Below the pieces are notes generated by a model, which saw only the letters and a list, made by a program, of their open reading frames with translations, was not told where the DNA came from and did no database searches. A DNA stretch of 64,000 bases from Sepiola atlantica (taxonomy: Eukaryota; Mollusca; Cephalopoda; Sepiida; Sepiolidae). Position numbers and translations under genes: made by a program. Location: assembly GCA_963556195.1 (NCBI GenBank), contig CAUVYP010000244.1, forward strand, positions 1,364,001 to 1,428,000. The letters are read 5' to 3'. The number at the start of each line of letters is the position of its first letter. Positions within the stretch are counted from its first letter, which is position 1. This document shows positions 62,386-64,000 of this stretch, one piece after another.

Positions 62386-64000
62386 TTAGCGCGTTTTAAA
62401 GTTGATATCGCTTTTGTTTATAACTTCCACATTTATTCGAATTGTGCCACGAAACTTTGCAGACAGTCGCGGAGCCACATTTTCAACTGAAGTACCAAGT
62501 TTCAGAAGTGCAGCTCTTGTACTGCCGGAGATATGTCGATACAAACTGAATACGCAAAACATCAACAAAATTTAGCGCGTTTTAAAGTTGATATCGCTTT
62601 TGTTTATAACTTCCACATTTATTCGAATTGTGCAACGAAACTTTGCAGACAGTAGCGGAGACACATTTTCTACTGAAGTACCAAGTCTCAGAAGTGCAGC
62701 TCTTGTACTGCCGGAGATATGTCGATACAAACTGAATACACAAAATATCAACAAAATTTAGCGCGTTTTAAAGTTGATATCGCTTTTGTTTATAACTTCC
62801 ACATTTATTCGAATTGTGCAACGAAACTTTGCAGACAGTCTCGAATAGGCCTTTTCTACTGAAGTACCAAGTTTCAGAAGTGCAGCTCTTGTACTGCCGG
62901 AGATATGTCGATACAAACTGAATACGCAAAACATCAACAAAATTTAGCGCGTTTTAAAGTTGATATCGCTTTTGTTTATAACTTCCATATTTATTCGAAT
63001 TGTGCAACGAAACTTTGCAGACAGTCGCGGAGACACATTTTCTACTGAAGTACCAAGTTTCAGAAGTGCAGCTCTTGTACTGCCGGAGATATGTCGATAC
63101 AAACTGAATACGCAAAACATCACCAAAATTTAGCGCGTTTCAAAGTTGATATCGCTTTTGTTTATAACTTCCACATTTATTCGAATTGTGCAACGAAACT
63201 TTGCAGACAGTCTCGAATAGGCCTTTTGCACTGAGGTACCAAGTTTCAGAAGTGCAGCTGTTGTACTTCTGGAGATATGTCGATACAAACTGAATACGCA
63301 AAACATCAACAAAATTTAGCGCGTTGTAAAGTTGATATCGCTTTTGTTTATAACTTCCACATTTATTCGAATTGTGCAACGAAACTTTGCAGACAGTCGC
63401 GGAGACACATTTTCTACTGAAGTACCAAGTTTCAGAAGTGCAGCTCTTGTACTGCCGGAGATATGTCGATACAAACTGAATACGCAAAACATCAACAAAA
63501 TTTAGCGCGTTTTAAAGTTGATATCGCTTTTGTTTATAACTTCCACATTTATTCGAATTGTACAACGAAACTTTGCAGACAGTCTCGAATAGGCCTCTTC
63601 TACTGAAGTACACAGTTTAAGAAGTGCAGCTCTTTTACTGCCGGAGATACGTCGATACAAACTGAATACGCAAAACATCAACAAAATTTAGCGCGTTTTA
63701 AAGTTGATATCGCTTTTGTTTATAACTTCCACAGTTATTCGAATTGTGCAACGAAATTTTGCAGACAGTCTCGAATAGGCCTTTTCTACTGAAGTACGAA
63801 GTCTCAGAAGTGCAGCTCTTGTACTGCCGGAGATATGTCGATACAAACTGAATACGCAAAACATCAACAAAATTTAGCGCGTTTTAAAGTTGATATCGCT
63901 TTAGTTTATAACTTCCACATTTATTCGAATTGTGCAACGAAACTTTGCAGACAGTCGCGGAGACACATGTCCTACTGTAGTACCAAGTTTCAGAAGTGCA
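62386..64000. repeat. Transitional monomers at the window end
   Basis: The order is A, L-like (cagtagcgg), plain K, an N-type with ccatattta, T, N-type, C (cctcttctac), R and the first 127 bases of a variant I monomer with gctttagttt and tcctactgtag. A uses ttttcaactg, as in the 24-31 kb domain, and not ttttcatctg. This may mark the edge of the 15-mer domain. Confidence 0.75.

Larger units (their letters stand above)
1..64000. repeat. 186-bp satellite DNA array with higher-order repeats, spanning the whole window
   Basis: The same 186-bp unit repeats head to tail from the first base to the last without any interruption, giving about 344 monomers. The phase drifts by only +9 bases over the window, through ten 1-bp insertions and one 1-bp deletion. 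The consensus is about 38% G+C. Roughly 85 bp are nearly invariant (the last 40 and first 45 bases in the phase used here), while the middle carries most variants. Neighbouring monomers differ at several sites, but monomers several units apart can look identical, which is the signature of higher-order repeats. Arrays like this are typical of eukaryotic centromeric or pericentromeric heterochromatin; that location is inferred. The family is not one I recognise. Both ends are cut within a monomer, so the array continues on each side. Confidence 0.98.

Noticed and set aside
67..63870. Hundreds of minus-strand open frames of 60-62 codons as a tandem gene family
   Set aside because: They are one frame of a satellite monomer. 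Substitutions are mostly amino-acid changing in the variable part, many copies carry stops or frameshifts, starts are mostly TTG, and the sequence varies by HOR lineage and not by coding constraint.
1..64000. CRISPR array
   Set aside because: There is no alternation of a short fixed repeat with unique spacers. The whole 186-bp unit repeats and no cas-like gene is present.
1..64000. 5S rDNA, tRNA cluster or other tandem RNA genes
   Set aside because: I could find no A/B/C-box arrangement, cloverleaf or terminator run that recurs per unit. The monomer does not resemble any RNA gene I know.
1..64000. Transposon or retroelement insertion in the array
   Set aside because: The 186-bp phase is continuous apart from single-base changes, so nothing has been inserted. 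I saw no terminal repeats, poly-A tail or target duplication.
1..64000. Assignment to a named satellite family or species
   Set aside because: I do not recognise the consensus, and a similarity search would be needed. Length alone (186 bp) is shared by unrelated satellites.

Overview
The whole 64,000-base window is satellite DNA. It is one uninterrupted head-to-tail array of a 186-bp monomer, about 344 copies, cut mid-monomer at both ends. I see no gene, RNA gene, transposon or unique-sequence island. The type of organism is inference: a eukaryote, and a kilobase-scale array with higher-order repeats (HORs) is typical of centromeric or pericentromeric heterochromatin. The consensus monomer is about 38% G+C and holds 10 CpG where about 6.8 are expected from its composition. 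That absence of CpG depletion fits an animal with little germline CpG methylation, such as many invertebrates, better than a vertebrate or plant. I do not recognise the satellite family.

Monomers are numbered here from the conserved 'ttagcgcg'. They fall into two types separated by six substitutions within an 11-bp block: an N-type (gcggagacaca) and a K-type (tcgaataggcc). Finer letters mark lineages by private changes. C: gtacacag plus ctcttttactg. R: cacagttatt plus gtacgaag. I: acatgttct plus tactgatgg plus caaacttaat. N: ttttccactg, ending caactaaat. P: begins taagcctg, has ttgtgaaacg. A: gtgccacg plus gagccac. L: ctactaaag plus gaatacacaa. T: tttgcactgagg. V: gtgcaactcttg. H: acatgttct, ending catcacc. 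W: attggtcaacg. Other letters are explained where used.

Layout: 1-10109, older-looking mixed monomers with local 4-mer and 11-mer duplications; 10110-14389, a 7-mer HOR; 14018-17180, an 11-mer; 17739-23318, a 15-mer in two copies; 22203-31876, a 28-mer duplication containing a 10-mer HOR (A L T V H C R I N P); 31505-35968, contracted and fused 10-mers; 35969-40805, a second copy of 15134-19784 displaced by about 20.8 kb; 40806-44711, transitional; 44712-62385, 16-, 11- and 15-mer HORs that are the 10-mer with modules inserted or removed; 62386-64000, transitional.

A five-monomer core, C-R-I-N-P (930 bp), recurs 16 times in full from 14018 to 62385 while the monomers between cores change. Monomer length is almost rigid: only five kinds of 1-bp indel are seen, and three are inherited by descendant copies. 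The array therefore records a history of unequal exchange, with fusion monomers marking individual crossovers. No product is encoded. Any function (centromere, heterochromatin, satellite transcripts) is inference.
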